From NCBI GenBank assembly GCA_965370045.1, contig CBDUSI010000111.1, positions 1 to 14,881 of the forward strand: DNA of 14,881 bases, read 5' to 3'. A program made the translations under genes and the position numbers. Source of the stretch: CAZONU01 sp965370045. GTDB lineage: Bacteria > Planctomycetota > SZUA-567 > JAKLDR01. The notes under the pieces were generated by a model. That model was not told the DNA's origin and did no database searches. It saw nothing but the letters and a program-made list of their open reading frames with translations. Shown piece after piece: positions 1-7,161 of this stretch. The first letter of the stretch is position 1. Every line of letters starts with the position of its first letter.

Positions 1-3000
1 CGGGCTTGCCCGCTCCGGGCTTGCCCGCTCCGGGCTTGCCCGCTCCGGGCTTGCCTGCTCCGGGCTTGCCAGCGCCGGGCTTGCCAGCTCCGGGCTTGCC
101 AGCGCCGGGCTTGCCAGCTCCGGGCTTGCCAGCTCCGGGCTTGCCAGCTCCGGGCTTGCCTGCTCCGGGCTTGCCGGCTCCGGGCTTGCCTGCTCCGGGC
201 TTGCCTGCGCCGGGCTTGCCTGCGCCGGGCTTGCCTGCGCCGGGCTTGCCGGCTCCGGGCTTGCCTGCTCCGGGCTTGCCTGCGCCCAGGGCCTTCTGCG
301 CGCCGGACATGCTCTGGCCGGCCTTGGCAACGTTGCCCTGGGCACGCTTGGCGCTTGAGAGGCCCTTCATCTGCCCCATCCTCTGGGCCAGGGCCTGCGC
401 CTGCTTGCTGAGCGCTCCCTGCTTGGCCGCGGTCTTGGCGTAGGGGTTGCCCGAGGCCAGGGCTTGCCGCGCGGCCCGAAGGGCCTGCTTGGCGGCGGCC
501 AGCTGCTTGCCGGCCTGGCTCTGACGTCCGGCGGCCGACGAAGCGGCGCCCTGCTTGAGCTGCTTCCCGGCCTTGGACATCTGGCCCGAAGCGCCCTGCA
601 TGGCCTTGCCGGCCTTGCCCATGCTCTCGGCCCCCGGCTGGCCGGCCTGTTTGGCGACCTGCTTGCCGAGTTCGCCGACCTTGCTGGCCAGCGCGTCGGT
701 GGCCTTCTTGATGCCTTCCTGGCCGGCGGCGGCCTTTTCCATCGCGCCGCGCTTGCCGGCCAACTGCTGACCCAGACTCTCCAGGGCCTTGCGCGCATCG
801 GCGAGCTGCTTCTCGGCCTGGCCCTGACTGGGCTGGGCCCGCTCACCGTAGCCCTTGTTGAGGGCGTCCTTGGCCTTGCTCATCGACCCGCCGGCCTTGC
901 CGAGCTCCTTGGAGGCCGCGCCGAGCTTGCCGGCGGCCTCTTTGCCGCCGGCCTTGGCGTCGCCGCCCTTGGCAGCGGCGGCGGCCTGCGCCAGCTTCTG
1001 GCCGAGCGCCTCGGTCTGCTTGCCCAGTTTGTGCTGGTCTTTCATGAGGTCCTGGGCGCTCTGTGCGTCGTCGCCGGTCGCCTTGGTCTTGGCCGTGAGG
1101 GCCTTCTGCTTGGCCTCGATATCAGCGAGTTCGGCCATGGCCCGGGCTACCAGCTGCTCGGCAGTGTTGAGCTGGCCTTCGGTGGCCTTCTGGGCCTCGG
1201 CCTGGCGCTCAATGAGCTTGTCCAGCTCCTGCTCGGCCTGGGCCAGCTCGGCCTGGAGCTTGGCGATCCGCTGGGGGTCGGTAAGCTTGCCGGTCTTGGC
1301 GTGCAGCTTCTCCTGCTCCTTGATCAGCTTCGTGAGGTCCTTCTGCATCTCGGCCACCTGCTGAGACAGGTTCTGCTCCTTGGCCAGCTCCCCGGTCTTC
1401 TTGATGTGGTCCTTCTCCTGCTTTATCAGCTGGTTGAGCTTCTGCTCGACCTGGGCCAGCTGGTTCATGTACTTTACGTAGTCACGATCCTTGCGCCGGT
1501 TCAGGGCCTTGATGATGCGCTCGAGCGCGTCGATGGTCTCCTTCTGCTGGCCGGCGGCCGAGCCAAAGCGGATGGCCGCCAGGTTCTTGGCCGCGCTGCG
1601 CATCACGTCCTCGATCTTGCGCGGCTCGGTGGTGACGTTGGCGGGGGCCTCGACGTCCTTGGCCGCGTCGATGTCCCGGGCGATGCGGATGGAGTCCTCC
1701 ACCTTCTGCTTGGAGAAGGCGTCCTGGAGCTTGCCGAGGGCCGCCGCCATCTTCTCCTCGAGTTCGGACATGTCCGAGGCGGCCTCGTCCTGCGAACTCT
1801 TGAGCGTGATCAGCGTCTTCTTGGCCTCGGTGGAGAGCTTGGCGACGTCGCGCGTCTTGAACTTGCCGCTCCTGGCCTCCTTGATGGTCGTCCGGGCGAT
1901 GCCCTCCTCCTTGGCCTTCAAGGCGCGGGCCAGGCGCAGGAGCTCCGCGGTCTCCTCCCACTTACGGGCCTTTTCGAGCAGCGCCTTGAGCTCGGCCAGA
2001 ATCTTCTTCTGCTGGTCGTTGGCGCCGGCCAGATGCTTGCTGCGCAGGTCGTCCTTCTTGGCGTTGCGTCCCTCGCGGATGGTGTCGGCTGCCGCCGGCA
2101 TCTTCTCGCGGGCCAGGGCGGCCAGTATCTGGGCCATGCCGCCGAGCTCCTGCTCGTCTTCCGCGGTGCCCACCTTGTTGACGCCCAGCTCGTCGAGAAG
2201 CGCCTGCACCGTCTGGCTGAGCTTGCCGGTCTGGCGGCCGATGGAGCGCTGGTCGCTCTCGGCCAGGGCGGTCTTGTGCTTGGCGGTGTTGTTGAACGGC
2301 TTCGCTTCGTCGGCCGCGAGCTTGCGCAGACCGTTCACCTGCCCCCAGTTGAGCTCCTCCCGGCGGATAATGCGCTCGAGCTCTTCGCGGATGGCCACCT
2401 TCTTATCGATGGTGAGCCGGTCGCGCTGGCTCTTGCTGATGATCCTGAGGTGGTAGACCTCGCTGTTGCCCACGTTGGCGCCGGGCTTGTCCCGGAAATC
2501 GCGGGCCTCGATGCGGTAGCTTACCGCCAGCCCCGGGGTGAGCTTCAACTCCGAGAGATCCCACACATGGGCCAGCGTCGCGGTCCGCGAGCCGAACCCC
2601 TCGGAGGAGAGCAGGATGTCCTTGTCCCCCTCCTTGTTGCTGATCCCGTACTTGATGCGCGCGGAGGCCACGCCGAAGTCGTCGCGGACCTCGGCCTGGA
2701 TGGCGATGACCGCGTTGGGCATCACGTCCAGGTCGCTGCCCGGCTTGAGCACCCGGATGCGCGGGGCCTTGTCGGCCTCCGCCCTGATGCTGAACTTGGC
2801 GGGGCGCAGGCTCTTGAACGCGAAGTTATGCACCTTGCCTTCCGCGTCCGTGCGGGTGTGCTTGCTCTCCAGGGTGATCTCGTAGCTGCCGTTCTTCTTG
2901 ACGATGAACTCGCCGACGGCGAAGGGCTTCTCGCCCTCGGTGTCTATCTTCATTTCCAGCGGTTCGTTGCCGACCGCGACCATTCGCGCGCCGCTGACCT

Positions 3001-4024
3001 TCTGATTAAGCCAGGCGCCCACCCGTACGCGGGTGCCAATCACTGCCTTGGCGGTACCCTTGCCGGATTCGCCACGCTCGGGCTCCAGCTCGGTGTAGAC
3101 GGGGTAGATGTAGCGCAGCCTGACCTGCTCGACCCGCGGGCTGTCGACCACTTCGACCCGGTAATAGGTGTTGAGCTCTTCCGGGAAGCGCCCGTCGCCG
3201 GCCTCGATGTAGAACTCGACGGTGCCGGTGAGGGCCTTGATCTTGGGCTTCAGCACGCCGGTCTTGTCATCGGCCACCACCCAGCGGTCCTGCCAGCCGG
3301 CCTTCTCGCCGACGTACCTGGAGAATATCTTCGCCTTCTCGCGCTGGTAGCCGTCCTGCGACACCTCTATTTCCAGATCGTCGCCCTGGGCGAGCAGGAG
3401 CGGTGCCTTATCCAGCGTCAGCTGCGTCCGCCGGGGCCACTCCATCTTGCTGAAGGGCGCGAAGTAGCGGGCCAGGCCGGTGCCGATGAAGCTCTTGCCG
3501 CCGGTGGCCAGGTCGACCGCCACGCAACCCAACACGAAGACCAGGGCAACGCCGCCGGCGATAAGCTGGTTGCGCAGCCGGCCCACTTCGGCCACCCGAC
3601 CGAAGTTCATGGTGGCGGTGGCCGCCAGGGTCTCGTTGGTCAGCTCCTGCACCATGGCCCGGCTGGCGGTGAATCCCGGCCGGCCCTCTTCGCGGGCCAG
3701 CTGCACCGTGCTGATCAGCCGGTCGCCGAGCTCGGGATTGGCCCGCTCGACGGCGATGGCCATGTCGTCCTCGGTGAGCCGGATCCTCTGCGGGGAGATC
3801 AGCCAGCGCCAGACCACGTAGCCGACCGCGGCCAATCCGGCCGCCAGCAGCGCCCAGCGCATGAAGTGGGGCAGCTTCGGACTGGTCAGCCAGTCGAAGC
3901 CGATCGAGACCGTCAGCACTCCGACGACCACGGCCAGCGTGCGGCTGAAGCCGTCGATCAGGAAGAACGCCCTCAACCGCGTGCGCAATGCCCGCAGCTT
4001 GCCCTGAAGCTCGATTGGTGCCAT
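1..4024 (-). CDS. Giant membrane-anchored coiled-coil protein, DUF4175-like, C-terminus off the left edge
   Basis: One minus-strand frame is open from ATG at 4024 to the window edge (1341 codons visible). I scanned every TTA, CTA and TCA on the plus strand over this span and none falls in this phase, although many occur in the other two. AAGGAG lies 8 bases before the ATG and overlaps the FecR stop, so it is co-transcribed with that gene. Visible order: two membrane segments (about residues 28-46 and 56-76), a short soluble part with NPELGDRLIST, a third membrane segment (about 152-173), a long beta-rich region (about 180-570) with YIYPVYTELEPE and VRDDFGVASARIKYG, an alpha-helical region, a Lys/Gln/Glu-rich coiled coil (about 840-1005), an Ala/Gly/Lys/Gln-rich tail with internal repeats, then GAGKP pentapeptides from residue 1247. 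The three N-terminal membrane segments followed by Ig-like and coiled-coil parts resemble planctomycete proteins annotated DUF4175. Function unknown; a cell-envelope or structural role is inference. Confidence 0.88.
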   Translation of the reverse strand, partial: MAPIELQGKLRALRTRLRAFFLIDGFSRTLAVVVGVLTVSIGFDWLTSPKLPHFMRWALLAAGLAAVGYVVWRWLISPQRIRLTEDDMAIAVERANPELGDRLISTVQLAREEGRPGFTASRAMVQELTNETLAATATMNFGRVAEVGRLRNQLIAGGVALVFVLGCVAVDLATGGKSFIGTGLARYFAPFSKMEWPRRTQLTLDKAPLLLAQGDDLEIEVSQDGYQREKAKIFSRYVGEKAGWQDRWVVADDKTGVLKPKIKALTGTVEFYIEAGDGRFPEELNTYYRVEVVDSPRVEQVRLRYIYPVYTELEPERGESGKGTAKAVIGTRVRVGAWLNQKVSGARMVAVGNEPLEMKIDTEGEKPFAVGEFIVKKNGSYEITLESKHTRTDAEGKVHNFAFKSLRPAKFSIRAEADKAPRIRVLKPGSDLDVMPNAVIAIQAEVRDDFGVASARIKYGISNKEGDKDILLSSEGFGSRTATLAHVWDLSELKLTPGLAVSYRIEARDFRDKPGANVGNSEVYHLRIISKSQRDRLTIDKKVAIREELERIIRREELNWGQVNGLRKLAADEAKPFNNTAKHKTALAESDQRSIGRQTGKLSQTVQALLDELGVNKVGTAEDEQELGGMAQILAALAREKMPAAADTIREGRNAKKDDLRSKHLAGANDQQKKILAELKALLEKARKWEETAELLRLARALKAKEEGIARTTIKEARSGKFKTRDVAKLSTEAKKTLITLKSSQDEAASDMSELEEKMAAALGKLQDAFSKQKVEDSIRIARDIDAAKDVEAPANVTTEPRKIEDVMRSAAKNLAAIRFGSAAGQQKETIDALERIIKALNRRKDRDYVKYMNQLAQVEQKLNQLIKQEKDHIKKTGELAKEQNLSQQVAEMQKDLTKLIKEQEKLHAKTGKLTDPQRIAKLQAELAQAEQELDKLIERQAEAQKATEGQLNTAEQLVARAMAELADIEAKQKALTAKTKATGDDAQSAQDLMKDQHKLGKQTEALGQKLAQAAAAAKGGDAKAGGKEAAGKLGAASKELGKAGGSMSKAKDALNKGYGERAQPSQGQAEKQLADARKALESLGQQLAGKRGAMEKAAAGQEGIKKATDALASKVGELGKQVAKQAGQPGAESMGKAGKAMQGASGQMSKAGKQLKQGAASSAAGRQSQAGKQLAAAKQALRAARQALASGNPYAKTAAKQGALSKQAQALAQRMGQMKGLSSAKRAQGNVAKAGQSMSGAQKALGAGKPGAGKPGAGKPGAGKPGAGKPGAGKPGAGKPGAGKPGAGKPGAGKPGAGKPGAGKPGAGKPGAGKPGAGKPGAGKPGAGKPGAGKPGAGKP
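2..286 (-). repeat. 19 tandem copies of a 15-bp unit encoding Gly-Ala-Gly-Lys-Pro
   Basis: Nineteen contiguous 15-base units fill the left end and continue past the edge. Ten bases (plus strand CGGGCTTGCC) are identical in all copies. Only two positions vary, both silent: the Ala codon uses all four forms (GCA 8, GCT 6, GCG 3, GCC 2) and the first Gly codon is GGA 13 times and GGC 6 times. Identical units cluster (units 1-3, 8-10 and 14-16 from the left), which suggests local duplication by slippage or unequal exchange. The product is at least 95 residues of GAGKP with one Lys and one Pro per five residues, so a basic, probably extended and disordered tail. The silent positions are also third positions in one antisense frame, so this pattern alone does not prove the strand; the open frame and gene context do. 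Confidence 0.95.
452..886 (-). repeat. Degenerate ~44-residue internal protein repeats in the Ala/Gly/Lys/Gln-rich tail
   Basis: Two stretches of the giant protein align without gaps over 44 residues: one encoded at 886-755, the other at 583-452. Shared features in order are MSKA, a Leu three residues on, a Gly, then QxQAxKQLAxA and AL, with about 20 of 44 positions identical. A third, shorter copy (SMSGAQKALGAG) starts at 313 and runs straight into the first GAGKP pentapeptide. The repeats start 101 and 90 residues apart. The pattern of Ala and Leu suggests amphipathic helices. Confidence 0.6.
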
Positions 4025-4036
4025 CGCCTTCTCTCC

Positions 4037-5368
4037 TTATCGTTTCCGCTCGTGTCCCGTGCGGTTCTTGCTCTCTTTGGACTTCGCTCCGGCCTTGGCC
4101 GGGGGCGGAGCCTTCACGGTTATCTTGCACGTCCCGCTCACCAGGGCGCCCGACCAGTCGGTCGAGGCCGAGGCGGCGGATTCCAGGTAGATGGCGGTCA
4201 ACAGATACTCGCCGGGCCGCTTCGCGAACCGGCCGAGGTTCAGTTCCAGTTCGTAAGCGCCCCCGGCATTCAGACGGACCACCGGGGCCTTGGTGCGCAT
4301 TCCATCGACGCGGGCCGAGAGCACCGTGGGGCTGAAGTGGGACCTCTGCCCCGCGGGGTCTTCCACGCGCACGAAGTAGCTGGACCGGCCCCGGCCGGTG
4401 CCGTCCACGGAGAGCCCGGTCTTGGCGTGGTTGACCAGTCGCAGCCGGACGGAAAGTCTCTCGCCGGGACGGATCGCATCCCGGGCGGGGACGAGTTCCA
4501 ACTTGAGCTGGGGCCGGCGGCCGGAGAGCGTCCAGGCCAGATCATCGAGGCTCGCGGGCGCCGGGCGGCTGGGGGCGGAACCGGCCAGCACGGTGGAGGC
4601 TTGGCGACCGCCGACCTCAACGCTGCCATCGCCCGGCCCGGTGTGCGTGAAGCGCACCCGGCCCTCGATTACCGCCAGGTGCGTGGCGCCCTGCCCGGCG
4701 TCGACCACGAAGCGGGTTCCCAGAGTGGTGACCTCCGCCTGGGGAGTGCTGACCGTGAAGGGGGTCCCCCCCTTGCGGACCACGGCCAGGAGCTTGCCCT
4801 TCTCCAGGCGCAGCCGGTCCTCGGCCAGGAGTTCGACGACGCTGCCCCCGGCCAGCTCCACCTCTGCGCCGCGGTGCAGCACCAGCCGGGCGCGGCCGTC
4901 GGGACCGAGGCGCAGCCTGGTCCCCGCGGTGAGCACGTCGCCGGGGCGCAGGGCCTTACCATCCGGAGACTCCGCGCCCTGCATGGAGGTCAGCACCGCG
5001 ACGAGCTTGGGGGGCGTCGGGCCGTCCCAGTCGATCTCCGCGCCCAGCCAGAGGGCGGCCAGGAAGGCCGCGGCCGCGGCGAACACCGCGGCGGGCAGGG
5101 AGATTCGCCAGCGCCGCGCGCCCGCGGCCGGACCGGACCGGTACTTGCCCGTGGAGATGGCCAGGCGCAGGCGCTCGGGGCCGTTCCCGGCGGGTGCGGG
5201 CTGGAGTTCGTCAAGCAGCGCGAAGAGTCGGTCGCCCTGCTGCCGGGCTCCGCGGCACTCCTCGCAGGCCTCCAGGTGCGCGCCCAGCTCGGCTGCGGGA
5301 ATCTCGGCCTCCTCGCCGCGGCGCAGGGCGGTCAGTTCCTGGCGGTAGCGCTCGCACTCAGGCTTCAC
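4037..5368 (-). CDS. Membrane zinc-finger anti-sigma-like protein with FecR domain
   Basis: 443 residues. The N-terminus carries H31-x3-C35-x2-C38, with a further Cys at position 5, matching the zinc-binding anti-sigma motif. A single membrane segment follows (about 89-109, Ala/Leu-rich), then an extracytoplasmic FecR-type beta domain (about 118-245, including VTTLGTRFVV and AVIEGRVRF), then a C-terminal Ig-like beta region (about 285-425) and a Lys-rich end. The family role is to bind and inhibit the cognate ECF sigma factor until a signal is sensed outside the membrane. The GTG start overlaps the sigma factor TGA by 4 bases (GTGA) with no strong binding site of its own, so translation is probably coupled. 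The stop is TAA, 12 bases before the next gene. Combining a zinc-finger anti-sigma part and a FecR domain in one chain is less usual than having them on separate proteins. Confident in domains; the partner is inferred from adjacency. Confidence 0.88.
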   Translation of the reverse strand: MKPECERYRQELTALRRGEEAEIPAAELGAHLEACEECRGARQQGDRLFALLDELQPAPAGNGPERLRLAISTGKYRSGPAAGARRWRISLPAAVFAAAAAFLAALWLGAEIDWDGPTPPKLVAVLTSMQGAESPDGKALRPGDVLTAGTRLRLGPDGRARLVLHRGAEVELAGGSVVELLAEDRLRLEKGKLLAVVRKGGTPFTVSTPQAEVTTLGTRFVVDAGQGATHLAVIEGRVRFTHTGPGDGSVEVGGRQASTVLAGSAPSRPAPASLDDLAWTLSGRRPQLKLELVPARDAIRPGERLSVRLRLVNHAKTGLSVDGTGRGRSSYFVRVEDPAGQRSHFSPTVLSARVDGMRTKAPVVRLNAGGAYELELNLGRFAKRPGEYLLTAIYLESAASASTDWSGALVSGTCKITVKAPPPAKAGAKSKESKNRTGHERKR

Positions 5369-5946
5369 GATTGGTCCCGTTTCACTCCCAGGTATCCGGC
5401 CAGCTTCTCGCGGAGCTTCTCCTCCGCAGCGGACATCCGGCTCTTGACGGTGCCCAACGGTATGTCCAGCAGTTCGGCGATCTCCCGGTACTTGAGGTCG
5501 CCGGACGTAGCCATGGAGAAGACCAGCCGCAACGGCTCCGCCAGACCCGCGATGGCGTGCTCGATCTGGTGGCCCAACTCCCGGCGCTCGAGTTCGTGGT
5601 CCGGGCGGGCCGGGTCCGCATGAGGGAGCAGGCGGCCAGGGTCCACCGTGCGCCGCCGGCCCGAGCGAGCGTCGAGCCAGGCCGACTTGGCGATGCCGAA
5701 AAGGTAGGTAGTGAATCGCCCCTCGCCACGCCAGCCGCGGCCGTGCCGCCAGAGCCGGACAAAGGTCTCGTGGACAAGCTCATCGACATCTCCGCCAGTT
5801 CTTCCCAGCCGCCAGAAGAACCCGGCCAGTCTCGCCGAGTATCTCCGGTAAAGCCGCTCCAGCGCTTCCTCGCGGCCGGCCGCCAGCTCGGCCATGTCCC
5901 GGCGATCCTGCCCGGCACCCGCGTCCGAGCCGCGGCCCTTCACCAC
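5365..5946 (-). CDS. ECF-type RNA polymerase sigma factor
   Basis: 193 residues, normal for the extracytoplasmic function (ECF) sigma-70 class. Region 2 lies at about residues 20-85 with DVDELVHETFVRLWR and FTTYLFGIAKSAWLD; region 4 lies at about 127-185 with YREIAELLDIPLGTVKSRM as the helix-turn-helix that reads the -35 element. The first two codons are both GTG; the first is chosen because GGAGG (plus strand 5955-5959) sits 8 bases upstream. It is the first gene of a three-gene set with the FecR anti-sigma gene (4-base overlap) and the giant membrane protein. Such pairs usually autoregulate, but no clear ECF promoter motif was seen upstream. Expected to act in the cytoplasm, held by the membrane protein until signalled. 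Confidence 0.92.
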   Translation of the reverse strand: MVKGRGSDAGAGQDRRDMAELAAGREEALERLYRRYSARLAGFFWRLGRTGGDVDELVHETFVRLWRHGRGWRGEGRFTTYLFGIAKSAWLDARSGRRRTVDPGRLLPHADPARPDHELERRELGHQIEHAIAGLAEPLRLVFSMATSGDLKYREIAELLDIPLGTVKSRMSAAEEKLREKLAGYLGVKRDQS

Positions 5947-5954
5947 GTAAGACC

Positions 5955-5965
5955 CCTCCAGGAGG
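5955..5965 (-). promoter_or_regulatory. Sigma factor ribosome binding site inside a palindrome
   Basis: The minus strand reads CCTCC-T-GGAGG just before the sigma start, so the binding site is abutted by a sequence that mimics the anti-Shine-Dalgarno of 16S rRNA. Only a 4-base stem with a 3-base loop could form locally, so masking of the site would be weak. The ribosome binding role is well supported; a regulatory role is speculation. Confidence 0.5.
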
Positions 5966-6023
5966 CGAAAGGTTCGGGCAAAAACCGCCAGAGGCGAGGA
6001 ATTTCGCGGTGCGTAAACAACGT

Positions 6024-6029
6024 ATTATC
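6024..6029 (-). promoter_or_regulatory. Possible -10 element upstream of the sigma factor gene (weak)
   Basis: The 112 bases between the cyclase-like remnant and the sigma gene contain the only AT-rich patch nearby (about 6004-6032 minus strand, including GATAATACGTTGTTTACG). GATAAT differs from the TATAAT consensus at one position, but no matching -35 hexamer is seen at 16-18 bases. The sigma operon could instead be read through from the genes upstream. Confidence 0.2.
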
Positions 6030-6058
6030 AATGCCTTCCGCGAACCTGCGGCCGGAAA

Positions 6059-6247
6059 TCACCTTTGCAGGATGGGCAGGTAGCGGTAGGGAATGGCCAG
6101 GATGATGCAGGCCATGCCGGTTCCGTAAGACTTGGCGGCCCCACCCCCACCGCCCCATGAGCCGTCTGAGCCCTGCTTGCCTACCAGCTCCTTGCGAATG
6201 GCCGGCCACCACTTCTCCCAGTACTGCCCTCCGGCCTGGTACATGGC
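6059..6247 (-). pseudogene. Stop-separated C-terminal 62 codons of the squalene-cyclase-like gene
   Basis: Directly after the TAG at 6250-6248, and in the same frame, the reading continues AMYQAGGQYWEKWWPAIRKE, then a QGSDGSW cyclase-repeat motif, and ends at TGA (6061-6059) with YRYLPILQR. This is the expected C-terminus for the family. The internal ATG at 6244 has no ribosome binding site, so separate translation is unlikely. It is either the lost end of a gene broken by one nonsense change, or is reached by readthrough. Confidence 0.75.
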
Positions 6248-7138
6248 CTACGCAGCATAGTAGTTCCCGTAGTAGTAGTGGCCGGTGCGAGACCTTCCAC
6301 CGGGCAGGTGTTTCATGAGGTACTTGAGGCCGGCCTTGGTTTCCTTCGCCTTGTACTGGCCCAGCCCGTAGAGGATGCAGACCCCCGCGGCCGAGCGGGG
6401 AAACGCCGAGCCGCCCCGGGCGCGGCGCTTCTCGGGCACCTGGTAGGAAAAGCCTCCATCGGAATTAGCGGCGCGCTTGACGCAGTCCACGGCCTTGTCG
6501 ATCACCTTCTGGGGCACGTTGATGCCCGCGGCGCGCGCGGCGCGCAGGGCCATGGTCTGGCAAATGGTCACGGAGAGGTCGCTGGTCCGCCCGGCGACCT
6601 TGCTGGGCTGGTACCACCAGCCGCCGCTGTTGAGCTGCACCTGGCAGATCAGGCGCACGGCCCGCTGGAGCTTCTTCCTGGTCCTCCTGGCCAGCGCCGG
6701 GTTGGTGTTGGCGGTCATGCCGTAGACCTCGGCCAGGAACAACGTGGCGAAGCCGTGCCCGTACATGGAGCCGTGCGAGACCTGCGACCCGTGGAGCATC
6801 CCGGTCCTGTCGCCGCACTTGAGCATCCAGTCAAGGGCCTTCTCGACGTTCCGGGCGTACTTGCCCCGCCCGGGGACGTTGCCCTGGGCCAGGAAGGCCA
6901 TTCCGCAGATGCCGGTAATCGCGGCGCTGCCGCTCGAACCGCCGCCGTAGCCCCCGCTCCACGAACCGTCGCGGGCCTGCCGCCTGGCGAGGTAGGCCAG
7001 GCCTTTCCGAAGGGCCCGGACCGTCGCCGGATTGAGTTCGTTCTCGGCGACCGGCTCGGGGGTGCGCCGAGCCTCGCCCGCGACCGCCGGCGAGGCCAGG
7101 ACGGCGAGCGCCGTCAGCATCAGGACCGGGTTCTTCAC
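6248..7138 (-). CDS. Exported prenyltransferase/squalene-oxidase repeat protein, ends at an in-frame TAG
   Basis: 296 residues from GTG at 7138 to the TAG at 6250-6248. The start is set by GGAGG 7 bases upstream and by a signal peptide (hydrophobic residues 4-19, likely cleavage after AVA at 18-20); starting further upstream would overlap the preceding gene. The body has alpha-toroid repeat motifs of the squalene-hopene cyclase/prenyltransferase fold: QARDGSWSGG (about residue 54), HGFATLFLAEVYG, LNSGGWWYQP and SDGGFSYQ. No DxDD acid motif of true hopene cyclases is visible, so cyclase activity is not implied; many planctomycetes carry such secreted repeat proteins of unknown function. Without the TAG the chain would be 359 residues. 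The gene follows the second VWA gene by 23 bases, so it belongs to the same transcription unit. Confidence 0.85.
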   Translation of the reverse strand: MKNPVLMLTALAVLASPAVAGEARRTPEPVAENELNPATVRALRKGLAYLARRQARDGSWSGGYGGGSSGSAAITGICGMAFLAQGNVPGRGKYARNVEKALDWMLKCGDRTGMLHGSQVSHGSMYGHGFATLFLAEVYGMTANTNPALARRTRKKLQRAVRLICQVQLNSGGWWYQPSKVAGRTSDLSVTICQTMALRAARAAGINVPQKVIDKAVDCVKRAANSDGGFSYQVPEKRRARGGSAFPRSAAGVCILYGLGQYKAKETKAGLKYLMKHLPGGRSRTGHYYYGNYYAA

Positions 7139-7145
7139 TGGCTGG

Positions 7146-7150
7146 CCTCC
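7146..7150 (-). promoter_or_regulatory. Ribosome binding site deciding the GTG start of the cyclase-like gene
   Basis: GGAGG on the minus strand, 7 bases from GTG at 7138-7136. It selects this start over an open upstream extension that runs back into the VWA gene, and it places the signal peptide at the N-terminus. Confidence 0.75.
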
Positions 7151-7161
7151 AGGGGTGGGCG

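Noticed and set aside
1..286. CRISPR array or non-coding minisatellite
   Set aside because: Units are 15 bases with no spacers and run in frame with a 1341-codon gene.
6..443. Plus-strand PAPGL repeat protein of 145 residues
   Set aside because: It is the reverse reading of the GAGKP array, whose variable bases are silent on both strands. It has no start region inside the window that looks real, and it overlaps the supported minus-strand gene.
464..5623. 1719-codon plus-strand reading frame as a gene
   Set aside because: It is antisense to three genes with recognisable domains and ribosome binding sites. Its Leu/Gly/Ala-rich product has no recognisable motif, and no ribosome binding site was evident at its start.
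5947..6058. ECF-type autoregulatory promoter before the sigma gene
   Set aside because: A GAACC motif is present, but a -10 placed 16 bases on would overlap the ribosome binding site, and no better pair was found.
6059..6244. The C-terminal cyclase piece as an independent 61-residue gene
   Set aside because: There is no ribosome binding site before the ATG, and it is in frame with and continuous in family sequence with the upstream gene.
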